From Bacteroidales bacterium (GTDB taxonomy: Bacteria; Bacteroidota; Bacteroidia; Bacteroidales; VadinHA17), in NCBI GenBank assembly GCA_021371855.1, contig JAJFVL010000017.1, forward strand, positions 186,001 through 250,000: a DNA stretch of 64,000 bases, given 5' to 3'. Position 1 is the first letter of the stretch; each line of letters opens with the position of its first letter. Below, piece after piece: positions 55,401 to 63,875 of this stretch. The notes below the pieces were generated by a model. That model ran no database searches and was not told the origin of the DNA. It saw only the letters and a program-made list of their open reading frames with translations. The translations under genes and the position numbers were made by a program.

Positions 55401-57512
55401 TCACATATTCATCTCAAGTGAAACCACAGTGTTTTCATTATATCGGGCTCCATGTTCCGGAGATTGCCTCAGTACTTTTCCTTTGCCGCTGTATCTGACC
55501 CTTAGCCCCGAATTCTCAAGAAGGTAAATTGCATCCCTGAGGCTCATTCCTCTTACATCAGGAACAAGTCCGCTCTGCAATTTCACCCCTGCCAGCTTTA
55601 TTGTATCGCCACTTTCACGTGTAGCAACCCAATCGTTGCGTGATGTCCGTTTATACCGGACCTCCATATTTCTTAGTACTTCGTTGATATCAGCTCTGTA
55701 GCCATTACCGGCATCCGGAGCATTTACCGTCTTATCTTCTTTATTTTCAGCCTTGTAATCACGGAAGAAGGTGGTTGCATATACCTTATCGGAGATCTCT
55801 TTAAAGACCGATCCTGCTACGATGTTTCCATAATAGACTCCATTCGAGGGAGAATTAACAACCACTATGCATGAGTACAGGGGGTTTTCAGCGGGAAAGT
55901 ATCCGACAAAAGAGGCCTGGTAGGATATCGTTCTGTCATGTCTGTATCCCAGTTTATCCTTTGCTATCTGCGCCGTACCTGTTTTTCCTGCAATTCTGTA
56001 ATTGGGATTTTTCAGATTAACGGCAGTACCATGTTCGACAACTCCTTCCATCATCTTTTTTGCTTTCCTGATAGTTGAGTGAGATGCAATAGCATTGATG
56101 ATCACATCAGGTTCATAATGCTTAATGATTGTCCCGTTACGTAATATGCCGGTTACAAACCGGGGGCGCATCATTTTACCATCGTTTGCGACGGCATTAT
56201 AAAATGTCAGTATCTGCAGTGGAGTCATCTGCACTTCATATCCATGCGACATCATCGGAAGGGTAACTCCCGACCATAGTTTATCACCCGGATACCTTAT
56301 CAGCGGAGTTCCCTCACCTTTCAGCTGAATACCGAGTTTCTCATTCAGCCTCATTGCATAAAGCCTGTTTACGAAATCCTTAGGATTGTTCTTATAATGT
56401 TCATATATGATTTTCGATGTACCGACGTTGGATGATTTTTCAAAAACTTCTTTTACAGTTATCTTGCCGTATCCTTCTTCTTTGGTATCCTTTATGACCT
56501 TGTCGAAAAACTTAACGCTTCCTGTTCCGGTATCGACCATATCACTTGTGTCGATCACACCATCTTCAAGAGCAGCCATTAGTGCAGGAAGTTTAAAAGT
56601 AGATCCCGGTTCTGTACTTTCTCCAACAGCATAATTATATGTCTCGTGATAATCTCCGTCATTTCCGAGTTCAAGATTGGCCATTGCTTTAATATCGCCG
56701 GTTTCCACTTCCATAAGGACAGCACAACCATGATCAGCATTATATTTCCGGAGTTGATTCAATAATGCAGTTGATGCCACATCCTGCATGTCAACATCCA
56801 ACGTTGAAATCACATCGTTTCCATCGTGTGATGCTACGCTGTTTGCATTTTCAACCATAATCCAGTCACCTCCGGTAAGCCTTTGCTTTACAACCACTCC
56901 GTTTTTTCCCCCAAGGTCCTTATCAAAAGCTCCCTCTATGCCAACCTCGTTCCCATCGCCAATGTTGAGATAACCTATGGTACGTGCAGCCAGATCACTA
57001 TTCGGAAGAATTCTTCTGTTTTCAGCCTGGTACACCAGTCCTCCCCTGTATTGTCCTTCTTTGAAAATCGGTAATTCTTTAAGTTTTCTAAGAGTTTCAT
57101 AGTCCACTTTCCGTTGAATAAGGAAATAACGGTCTCCCCTCTTTCTGGCCTGGGTTATGACAGATTTCCACCCGTCTGCAGATCTTTCACCTAATAAGCG
57201 TGCCAATCCTGCTGATAATCCGTTTATCCCGTTTGCCCATGTACCGGCTCTCATTCCGCTGCTTCTGGTATCCATATATATCGTATAATATGGTACAGAG
57301 CTTGCAAGAAGACGTCCGTCGCATGCAAGTATGTCTCCACGGGTTGCGGGCATCTCCGCAGTTTTAAAGACATATTTTTCACTCATTTCCAGCCATTTAC
57401 CACGCTGAACATATTGAAGGATAAGGATACGGATAAGCAAAGCAGCAGCTAACAAGGCAATTACAAAATATACAATGCCGCTTCGCCAAACTATTTCATC
57501 CCTTACTGCCAT
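55401..57512 (-). CDS. ftsI: Septal penicillin-binding protein FtsI (PBP3) with one PASTA domain
   Basis: A 703-residue class B transpeptidase that cross-links septal peptidoglycan. One N-terminal helix (about 11-30), a pedestal domain, then the catalytic domain with STFK (Ser304, Lys307), SSN (360-362) and KTG (510-512). A single C-terminal PASTA domain (about 649-703: VPDVRGMSLRDAIYLLENSG) binds muropeptide or wall in other proteins. PASTA on FtsI is normal for Firmicutes and for many Bacteroidota. It lies between ftsL (5-bp gap) and murE. Confidence 0.96.
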   Translation of the reverse strand: MAVRDEIVWRSGIVYFVIALLAAALLIRILILQYVQRGKWLEMSEKYVFKTAEMPATRGDILACDGRLLASSVPYYTIYMDTRSSGMRAGTWANGINGLSAGLARLLGERSADGWKSVITQARKRGDRYFLIQRKVDYETLRKLKELPIFKEGQYRGGLVYQAENRRILPNSDLAARTIGYLNIGDGNEVGIEGAFDKDLGGKNGVVVKQRLTGGDWIMVENANSVASHDGNDVISTLDVDMQDVASTALLNQLRKYNADHGCAVLMEVETGDIKAMANLELGNDGDYHETYNYAVGESTEPGSTFKLPALMAALEDGVIDTSDMVDTGTGSVKFFDKVIKDTKEEGYGKITVKEVFEKSSNVGTSKIIYEHYKNNPKDFVNRLYAMRLNEKLGIQLKGEGTPLIRYPGDKLWSGVTLPMMSHGYEVQMTPLQILTFYNAVANDGKMMRPRFVTGILRNGTIIKHYEPDVIINAIASHSTIRKAKKMMEGVVEHGTAVNLKNPNYRIAGKTGTAQIAKDKLGYRHDRTISYQASFVGYFPAENPLYSCIVVVNSPSNGVYYGNIVAGSVFKEISDKVYATTFFRDYKAENKEDKTVNAPDAGNGYRADINEVLRNMEVRYKRTSRNDWVATRESGDTIKLAGVKLQSGLVPDVRGMSLRDAIYLLENSGLRVRYSGKGKVLRQSPEHGARYNENTVVSLEMNM

Positions 57513-57517
57513 AGTTC

Positions 57518-57877
57518 TTACTTCCTGCTAACTATCAGTTTATATGGAGGAGTTTTCAACTCCTCCAGACCAAGTCCCCGCTCACTGACGATCCTGTACA
57601 CTTCCGACTGTCTGCTGAGACGCATCAGATCGGCTGATGTTGAAAGTGCCTCGGATTTCAGGTCTCTCACTTCTGTTTGGAGTTTTGTCGATTCTCTTGT
57701 GATCTTTTCAGCATGAAACCTGTTACCAATATAAACAGCAGCCAAAAATACAACCAGCGATATATACCCAAGATTCTTAAGTATGATCTTTTCAGATACC
57801 ATGCTTCCGCTCAGGAGTTCCTTCATGAAACTTCCTGTTGTCACTTGTTTTTCTTTATTTTCCTTTTTGTCAGTCAT
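57518..57877 (-). CDS. ftsL: FtsL-like division protein
   Basis: A 119-residue small bitopic protein. Basic cytoplasmic part, one helix (ISLVVFLAAVYIGNRF, about 44-59), then a periplasmic coiled coil (ITRESTKLQTEVRDLKSEAL) ending GLGLEELKTPPYKL. Sequence similarity among FtsL proteins is low; the call rests on size, layout and position between rsmH (3-bp gap) and ftsI. It forms a trimer with FtsB and FtsQ. Confidence 0.9.
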   Translation of the reverse strand: MTDKKENKEKQVTTGSFMKELLSGSMVSEKIILKNLGYISLVVFLAAVYIGNRFHAEKITRESTKLQTEVRDLKSEALSTSADLMRLSRQSEVYRIVSERGLGLEELKTPPYKLIVSRK

Positions 57878-57880
57878 TTA

Positions 57881-58777
57881 TCAAATCTTTTCAGCTATTC
57901 TGAGCCTTGCGCTTCTTGATCTCTTATTTGCCGCTATCTCTTCATCTCCCGGAGTGGTACCTTTCTTGTTTATTATCCTGAATGGCGTTTCAATATTCCC
58001 GTAGAAGTCTTTTTTCTCTTCTCCTTCAAAATTGCCTGACTTCATAAAATTTTTAACCAGCCGGTCTTCAAGTGAATGATAAGTTATTACAACAAGCCTT
58101 CCGCCCGGGTTAAGAACTGATAAAGCCTGTACGAGCATCTCCTTCAGATAATCAATTTCATGATTCACAGCTATTCTCAAAGCCTGAAATACTTTTGCAT
58201 AAAACTTATGTTCCTGTCTGAAAGGGGCCAGATTTCCTATAGCGGTGACTATATCATTTACAGATGCAAGCGGTCTTCTAATCCGTGCTGCAACAATTTC
58301 TTCAGCAATCCTCCTTGAATTTGTAAGCTCACCGAATTTGTAAAACATATCTGCAAGGGATTTCTCCTCAAGTTTATTCAGTAAGTCGGCAGCTGTTACC
58401 TGTCCGCTTTTATTCATTCTCATATCAAGAGGTGCATCCTGTCTGAATGTAAATCCTCTTTCCGGTTCATCAAACTGATGGAATGAAACACCCAGATCGG
58501 CTATCAGGCCATCAACTGACCTGATATTATTGAACATTAGATTATTTTTCAGGAACCGGAAATTCTGGTCAAGAAAAAGCAATCTCCCGTCTGATGGAAC
58601 ATTCGACCTGGCATCCTCATCCTGATCAAATGCAATTAATCGTCCAGTCTTAAGCCTTTTCAAAATCTCCATTGAATGCCCGCCTCCTCCAAAAGTAACA
58701 TCGACATAAGTCCCGTCAGGTCTGATATTCAGCCCTTCAATACTCTCTTTAAGCAGTGCGGGAATATGATATACCAT
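57881..58777 (-). CDS. rsmH: 16S rRNA (cytosine-1402-N4)-methyltransferase
   Basis: A 298-residue AdoMet methyltransferase (formerly MraW) acting on C1402 in the decoding centre. Motifs are YVDVTFGGGGHSMEILKRL (AdoMet loop), GLIADLGVSFHQFDEPERGF, DAPLDMRMNKSG and VITYHSLEDRLVKNFMK. Normal length. It follows mraZ by 5 bp, the universal order. Confidence 0.98.
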   Translation of the reverse strand: MVYHIPALLKESIEGLNIRPDGTYVDVTFGGGGHSMEILKRLKTGRLIAFDQDEDARSNVPSDGRLLFLDQNFRFLKNNLMFNNIRSVDGLIADLGVSFHQFDEPERGFTFRQDAPLDMRMNKSGQVTAADLLNKLEEKSLADMFYKFGELTNSRRIAEEIVAARIRRPLASVNDIVTAIGNLAPFRQEHKFYAKVFQALRIAVNHEIDYLKEMLVQALSVLNPGGRLVVITYHSLEDRLVKNFMKSGNFEGEEKKDFYGNIETPFRIINKKGTTPGDEEIAANKRSRSARLRIAEKI

Positions 58778-58782
58778 TTTAT

Positions 58783-59244
58783 TTAAGGCTCGTTTGTACT
58801 TCCACCCATCAGTTTTTCAGCGAGTTCGGCGAAATCGTCTGCTGCCAGATCAATTTTATCGTAAACATCTGCTGCCCATATCTCGATACGGCCATCCTGA
58901 CCAGCAAGAACAACATCCTTCTCAGCTCCTACCAGATCCAATAATCTTTTCGGAACCAGAAGCCGGTTGCTGTTATCAAGCGAGAGTTCCGCTGTTCCTT
59001 TGAAAAAATTTCGCAGAAACATATTATGCTCACGGTTATAGGGATTAATTCTTTTTCTAATTTTGTCAATCTGTCTGTTCCAGTCTTCAATGGAATAGAG
59101 AACAAGACAATTCTCGAAGATATCCTTCCTTACCACAAAATGATCCTGTGCTTCAGCAGGCAACTGCTTTTTGAATGCCATCGGAAGAATTATTCTTCCT
59201 TTAACATCAACTTTGCATGCGTAATCACCTATAAATGTGGCCAT
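58783..59244 (-). CDS. mraZ: Transcriptional regulator MraZ
   Basis: A 153-residue DNA-binding protein with two AbrB-like folds (first: GDYACKVDVKGRIILPMAFK; second: LSLDNSNRLLVPKRLLDLVG). In E. coli MraZ binds TGGGN direct repeats spaced 10 bp apart upstream of its own gene and represses the dcw operon. The matching repeats are present here 41-65 bp upstream of the start. It is the first gene of the cluster. Confidence 0.97.
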   Translation of the reverse strand: MATFIGDYACKVDVKGRIILPMAFKKQLPAEAQDHFVVRKDIFENCLVLYSIEDWNRQIDKIRKRINPYNREHNMFLRNFFKGTAELSLDNSNRLLVPKRLLDLVGAEKDVVLAGQDGRIEIWAADVYDKIDLAADDFAELAEKLMGGSTNEP

Positions 59245-59284
59245 CCTCTCTTTTCTAATTAAAGGGCTAAAATAAACAATATTT

Positions 59285-59309
59285 ATCCACTTCGCCCCAC
59301 TTTACCCCA
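59285..59309 (-). promoter_or_regulatory. MraZ operator: three TGGGN-type repeats every 10 bp
   Basis: On the minus strand the sequence reads TGGGG-TAAAG-TGGGG-CGAAG-TGGAT, giving three repeats with exact 10-bp period (59305-59309, 59295-59299, 59285-59289). The last one is degenerate (TGGAT). This equals the known MraZ site architecture (TGGGN separated by 5-nt spacers) and sits just upstream of mraZ. The remaining 294-bp gap also holds an inverted repeat and the promoter of the acyltransferase gene. Confidence 0.85.
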
Positions 59310-59361
59310 CTTTTTTACTTTTTTGTTAATAACTTTTTAATCGGATTTGTGTAGTCTGCTG

Positions 59362-59395
59362 TCTTGGTTATCATGGTAATTAGCAATAACCAAGA
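59362..59395. repeat. 10-bp inverted repeat with 14-nt loop in the mraZ/acyltransferase gap
   Basis: TCTTGGTTAT (59362-59371) and ATAACCAAGA (59386-59395) are perfect inverted copies separated by 14 nt. There is no T-run and it sits in a divergent promoter region, so it is more like a regulator site than a terminator. Confidence 0.45.
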
Positions 59396-59504
59396 ACTCA
59401 CCTTACTAATCCGTTATTCAAAATTCACTTCACATCAAACAGGGCAAAGCAAATTCCAAGAAGGTAAACCCTTTGTAAATTCACGCCGCCTCATTTTTTT
59501 TTGG

Positions 59505-59512
59505 TAATTTTG
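59505..59512 (+). promoter_or_regulatory. -7 promoter box for the acyltransferase pair
   Basis: TAATTTTG is an exact TAnnTTTG match ending 26 bp before the ATG. A second, weaker box (TACTTTTA) lies at 59517-59524. No clear -33 partner. Confidence 0.4.
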
Positions 59513-59538
59513 AACTTACTTTTAACACACTTGGAAAG

Positions 59539-60384
59539 ATGAACAGCAACGCTGATAAAAACAGCATTCAGAAACTAGATGTTGAGAAGATCCTGTTTAC
59601 AAAAAATCCTGCCCTTAAAAAGACGGTGCCCGGATTTATTGTAAACTATCTGAAAAGGATTGTGCACCAGGATGAGCTGAATGTTTTTCTGGAAAAATGG
59701 GGCCATTTGAAAGATGCTGAATTTGTAGAGAACGGACTAAAGCATTTTGAAATTAATTATAAGGTTTTTGGCACCGAGAATATTCCCAAAACCGGCAGAT
59801 ACATTTTCGTTTCAAATCATCCTCTCGGAGGACTTGACGGAATGGTATTTATATATGAATTATCGAAGTATTATCCTGACATTAAATTCCCTGTAAACGA
59901 CATACTTACAAACATTGAAAATCTGTCGGGAATTTTTCTTCCTGTCAATAAGCATGGGGGTCAGGACAGGAATGCAGCAAGGAGGATTGAAGAGGCATAT
60001 TCTTCGGATTGCCAGGTGCTCTATTTTCCTGCAGGCTTGTGTTCCAGGAAGAAAAGAGGTGTTATCAAAGATCTTCAATGGCATAAAAGCTTCATAAGCA
60101 AGGCTATACAACACAAGAGAGATATCGTTCCGGCATATTTTTCGGGAAGAAATTCCAACTTTTTCTATAACCTTTCCAACATCAGAAAATTTCTTGGCAT
60201 AAAAGCCAATATTGAAATGCTCTATCTTCCTGATGAGATGTTCCGCCAAAAGGACAAAGAAATAAGGTTGGTTTTTGGCAAGACAATACCATGGGAAACA
60301 TTTGATAAAACACGCTCTGCACCCGAATGGGCCGATTGGGTAAAATCAAAAACATACGAACTCGAATCAATAATGTCCCGATAG
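59539..60384 (+). CDS. PlsC-like lysophospholipid/acyl-glycine O-acyltransferase (GlsA-like)
   Basis: A 281-residue acyltransferase without membrane helices. The catalytic motif is NHPLGGLDG (His94, Asp100) and the second motif FPAGLCSRKKRG takes the place of FPEGTRS. The spacing is five residues between His and Asp, where most PlsC relatives have four. Followed after 75 bp by a GNAT/OlsB-like gene. In Bacteroides thetaiotaomicron a pair of this kind (GlsB/GlsA) makes glycine lipids: GlsB forms the N-acyl-3-hydroxy-acyl glycine precursor and GlsA adds the second acyl chain. That role is inferred from the pairing; ornithine lipid or plain phospholipid synthesis remain possible. Confidence 0.85.
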   Translation: MNSNADKNSIQKLDVEKILFTKNPALKKTVPGFIVNYLKRIVHQDELNVFLEKWGHLKDAEFVENGLKHFEINYKVFGTENIPKTGRYIFVSNHPLGGLDGMVFIYELSKYYPDIKFPVNDILTNIENLSGIFLPVNKHGGQDRNAARRIEEAYSSDCQVLYFPAGLCSRKKRGVIKDLQWHKSFISKAIQHKRDIVPAYFSGRNSNFFYNLSNIRKFLGIKANIEMLYLPDEMFRQKDKEIRLVFGKTIPWETFDKTRSAPEWADWVKSKTYELESIMSR

Positions 60385-60459
60385 AAACAAAAAAAATATT
60401 AAATTGCAGCGTTTTTATAATTTAATATTCGGATACTTTTAAGTCAATTAAAAAGACAA

Positions 60460-61422
60460 ATGAAACCTATTGTTGACCAATTACCTAAGGATCAAATAAT
60501 TGCTGAGTTGACCAGCGATAAGCTGCTTCGCAAGACGAACAATGGCAATAATGAGGTTTATATTTTCGATTGTCGCAATTCTCCTGCCCTGATGCACGAG
60601 GTAGGCCGGGTAAGAGAAATTACTTTCCGGCATGCAGGAGGTGGCACAGGCTATGAAATTGACATTGATGAATTTGACACCGACAAAGATGATCCCCAGA
60701 AACAATTGATCGTCTGGGATCCGGAAAACCAGCAGATTGTCGGAGGATATCGTTTTTATTTCCCTCAAAAAGGCTGTAAGAATCCTGATATTACCAGGCT
60801 TGCATCATCATCATATTTTAATTTTTCAGATAAATTCCTGAAAAAATATTTCCCTCATGTGATGGAACTTGGCCGGTCATTTGTATGCCCCGAATATCAA
60901 TCGCGTAACATGGGCAGAAAAAGTCTTTATGCCCTTGATAATTTATGGGACGGACTCGGTGCTGTAGTGATTGATAATCATCATATTAAATACCTGTTCG
61001 GGAAGGTTACCATGTACACTCATTTCAATCAGAAAGCCAGGAATATGATCCTTTATTTTCTGAAGAGGCATTTCAACGATCCCGATCGTCTTGTAACTCC
61101 TATTGAACCTGCCAATATTGATATTCATGAAGATGAGATGAAAAAACTTTTCAGGGGATGGAGATATAAAGAAAATTATAAGATACTGTCAAGAGAAGTA
61201 AGAAATCTTAATGAGAACATTCCGCCACTTATAAATGCCTATATGAACCTGTCGCCCACAATGCGCACTTTCGGTACTTTTATAAATCATCATTTCGGCA
61301 ATGTCGAAGAGACCGGAATAATGATCACCTTAAGGGATATTTACGTCGAAAAGATCAACAGGCATCTGGCTTCCTATAAAAAGGACTTCGAAATTACGTG
61401 GTTTGGCCACCAGAATCAATAA
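60460..61422 (+). CDS. GNAT-family N-acyltransferase, OlsB/GlsB-like (hemolysin-type)
   Basis: A 320-residue protein with the Acetyltransf_5/OlsB fold: VREITFRHAGGGTGYEIDID, QLIVWDPENQQIVGGYRFYF and MELGRSFVCPEYQSRNMGRK. These enzymes move a 3-hydroxy-acyl chain from acyl carrier protein to the amino group of ornithine or glycine. With the PlsC-like gene upstream it forms a probable two-step aminolipid pathway. The C-terminal 100 or so residues (about 220-320) extend beyond the bare GNAT fold. Its end overlaps the PurF-like gene by 7 bp tail to tail. Confidence 0.87.
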   Translation: MKPIVDQLPKDQIIAELTSDKLLRKTNNGNNEVYIFDCRNSPALMHEVGRVREITFRHAGGGTGYEIDIDEFDTDKDDPQKQLIVWDPENQQIVGGYRFYFPQKGCKNPDITRLASSSYFNFSDKFLKKYFPHVMELGRSFVCPEYQSRNMGRKSLYALDNLWDGLGAVVIDNHHIKYLFGKVTMYTHFNQKARNMILYFLKRHFNDPDRLVTPIEPANIDIHEDEMKKLFRGWRYKENYKILSREVRNLNENIPPLINAYMNLSPTMRTFGTFINHHFGNVEETGIMITLRDIYVEKINRHLASYKKDFEITWFGHQNQ

Positions 61423-63317
61423 GCCCGTATATTCTTTCCTTCCATATAGTTAATATAAGACTGATTTGCAACTTTGTTCCCGCCTGGAGTGGGATAATTT
61501 CCTGTAAAATACCAATCACCCAGATGACCGGGACAGGCTTCATGCAGGCCCTCAATCGTCTGAAATACAATCTCAATCTTTGCATTTATTTCTTCCGATT
61601 TAAGCATAGAAGATATCTTTCCCGAAATATCATCGGGACAAAGATTTTTATAAATATCCTTCACTACATTTCTTATCTCAGCAACAGGTTTAACGAGCTC
61701 AGCTTTAGCTTCTTCATACACCTCGTGAATAAGCGATTCCCTGCCAGTCTCCTTTAATATTTCGATGGCAGCCTTAAATGCAATAAAGTCACCAAGCTTT
61801 GCCATATCAATACCGTAACAGTCGGGATATCTCAGCTGGGGTGCTGAAGAGACAATTACAATTTTTTTGGGATCCAGTTTATCAAGAATCCTTATTATAC
61901 TTTTCTTCAGGGTGGTGCCTCTTACGATCGAGTCGTCAATCACTACAAGATTATCAATACCACGCCTGACAACTCCATAAGTAACATCATATACATGCCC
62001 GACAAGATCGTCGCGGCTCCTGTCTTCCGTTATAAATGTTCTCAGCTTGGCATCTTTGACAGCAATTTTCTCGACTCTTGGCCTGTGCTGAATGATTTTC
62101 TCAAGTTCTTCCCTGGTAATATTTCTCCCTTTGCTGAGAATCTTATCAATCTTAGTCTGGTTCAGATAATCCTCCAGCCCTTTTATCAGACCATAAAATG
62201 CACTTTCAGCTGTATTCGGTATATATGAAAAAACTGTATTGTCAATATCATAGTCAACAGCTTTAAGTACCGTATGTGTCAGCAGTTCCCCAAGCTTCTT
62301 CCTTTCCCTGTAAATAATCTTATCTGTTCCTCTTGAGAAATATATCCTTTCAAAGGAGCATTTTCTGTTTTCGGCCTCATCCCTTATCTTTTCAATTGTT
62401 GCTTCTCCTGATGCTTTAATTATAATGGCACTTGCAGGCGGAAGTTCATCCACGAAGTCTGTCCTTACATCAAATATTGTCTGAATGACAGGCCTTTCAG
62501 AAGCAACGGCAACCACTTCATCATCAATATAATAAAAGACAGGTCTGATACCAACAGGATCTCGCATCACAAATGCATCACCATGACCAACCATACCTGC
62601 CATAGCATAGCCTCCATCCCAGTTGCGGCTTGCTTTTCTTATAATGGAAGCAATGTCGAGGTTCTTTTCTATCATAGGAGATATCTCTTTTTTCGTATAC
62701 CCCTCCTCCTTGAATTTGCGGAATAAACGTTCGTTTTCCTCATCCAGACGGTGTCCAAGGTTCTCAAGAATTGTGACGGTATCAGAAAAATCGACAGGGT
62801 TCTGGCCAAGTTCGACCAGGCTGCTGAAAACTTCTCCAACATTGGTAAGGTTGAAATTACCGGCTAAAACAAGGTTTCTCGATCTCCAGTTGTTTTCACG
62901 ACTTACCGGATGCACATAGTCAATTTTATAGTTACCGTATGTGCCGTATCTCAAATGCCCAAGGTAGATATCACAGGCAAAGGGGACATTTTTCCTGACA
63001 AAAGCCGGATCTTTGAAATCAACATGCTGTGTACGTGCCAGTTTATCAATATCTTCGTAAATACGGCCGAAAACTTCTTTAATAGAATTTACCTGGTTTG
63101 ACCTTTGCCGGAAAATATACCTGTTACCCGGGGGTACATTCAATTTTATTCCAGCAATACCTGCTCCATCCTGGCCTCTGTTGTGTTGCTTTTCCATCAT
63201 CAGGTACATCTTCTCCAAACCGTAGTTCCATGTACCATATTTTTCGATATAAAACTCCAACGGTTTTCGCAATCTCAACATTGCAATACCGCATTCGTGC
63301 TTTATACTATCACTCAT
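61416..63317 (-). CDS. PurF-family amidophosphoribosyltransferase, long form
   Basis: A 633-residue class II glutamine amidotransferase fused to a phosphoribosyltransferase. The nucleophile would be Cys9 after removal of a short propeptide (MSDSIKHE, then CGIAML). Glutamine-site motifs are NRGQDGAG, YLGHLRYGTYG and GNFNLTN. The PRPP loop is VVIDDSIVRGTTLKKS. All key motifs are kept. It is about 150 residues longer than typical PurF (about 470-500), mainly in the middle and the C-terminal end (SSMLKSEEINAKIEIVFQTI). It may be true PurF or a Bacteroidota paralogue. Downstream of the SPOR gene by 2 bp. Confidence 0.85.
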   Translation of the reverse strand: MSDSIKHECGIAMLRLRKPLEFYIEKYGTWNYGLEKMYLMMEKQHNRGQDGAGIAGIKLNVPPGNRYIFRQRSNQVNSIKEVFGRIYEDIDKLARTQHVDFKDPAFVRKNVPFACDIYLGHLRYGTYGNYKIDYVHPVSRENNWRSRNLVLAGNFNLTNVGEVFSSLVELGQNPVDFSDTVTILENLGHRLDEENERLFRKFKEEGYTKKEISPMIEKNLDIASIIRKASRNWDGGYAMAGMVGHGDAFVMRDPVGIRPVFYYIDDEVVAVASERPVIQTIFDVRTDFVDELPPASAIIIKASGEATIEKIRDEAENRKCSFERIYFSRGTDKIIYRERKKLGELLTHTVLKAVDYDIDNTVFSYIPNTAESAFYGLIKGLEDYLNQTKIDKILSKGRNITREELEKIIQHRPRVEKIAVKDAKLRTFITEDRSRDDLVGHVYDVTYGVVRRGIDNLVVIDDSIVRGTTLKKSIIRILDKLDPKKIVIVSSAPQLRYPDCYGIDMAKLGDFIAFKAAIEILKETGRESLIHEVYEEAKAELVKPVAEIRNVVKDIYKNLCPDDISGKISSMLKSEEINAKIEIVFQTIEGLHEACPGHLGDWYFTGNYPTPGGNKVANQSYINYMEGKNIRAY

Positions 63318-63319
63318 AA

Positions 63320-63805
63320 TTATTTTTGATTCAAGTCCGGAAATGAAATGAAATCAGGAACAAGATATGCATCAGGAAACGACTTGCTGATTATCAGGAA
63401 TAATTTTGTTGCTTCGGCTTTTGTTCTGAAGTTGCCAACTCTGACTTTAAAATAGCCTGGCTCTGCATATAAAATATCCGAAAATGTGTCGGGAAACTTA
63501 CTTATGAATTCAGCTCTTACTTTATTAGCCTCTTCCCTGGCATTTCTGTTTGAACTACTATATATCTGGATCCTCCATCCTTCCATCCCATAGTAATGCT
63601 TTTCATTGTACAGGTTTTGATTAGCCATAATATACCTGCCGATCAGGGTGTCAATTGCAGGATCCTGAATGATATTGAGCTTACCAGTTTTTGAATTGGT
63701 GTCGGATCTTTTGAAAAGATCTGATGTACTGATAAAAGATTGTGCAGATCCGGATTCATATATAAAACCCATACAAATTATTATCGAGAATAGCTTTCTG
63801 ATCAT
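63320..63805 (-). CDS. SPOR-domain protein
   Basis: A 161-residue protein with a signal peptide (MIRKLFSIIICMGFIYESGSAQ) and a C-terminal SPOR domain (about 82-155: WRIQIYSSSNRNAREEANKV, then YFKVRVGNFRTKAEATKLF). SPOR domains bind denuded glycan strands at the septum. Its gene is 2 bp before the PurF-like gene. A TAATTTTG box ends 4 bp before the ATG, so the transcript would be nearly leaderless if that box is used. Confidence 0.9.
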   Translation of the reverse strand: MIRKLFSIIICMGFIYESGSAQSFISTSDLFKRSDTNSKTGKLNIIQDPAIDTLIGRYIMANQNLYNEKHYYGMEGWRIQIYSSSNRNAREEANKVRAEFISKFPDTFSDILYAEPGYFKVRVGNFRTKAEATKLFLIISKSFPDAYLVPDFISFPDLNQK

Positions 63806-63875
63806 GCGGCAAAATTAGTATTTCGATAGTAGAAAAAAAAGATATTGCTGTAAAGACATTCCCAAGGCAAAATCG

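Noticed and set aside
59282..59290. DnaA-box-like TTATCCACT near mraZ
   Set aside because: Single copy with a mismatch, and fully explained by the MraZ repeat array on the other strand.
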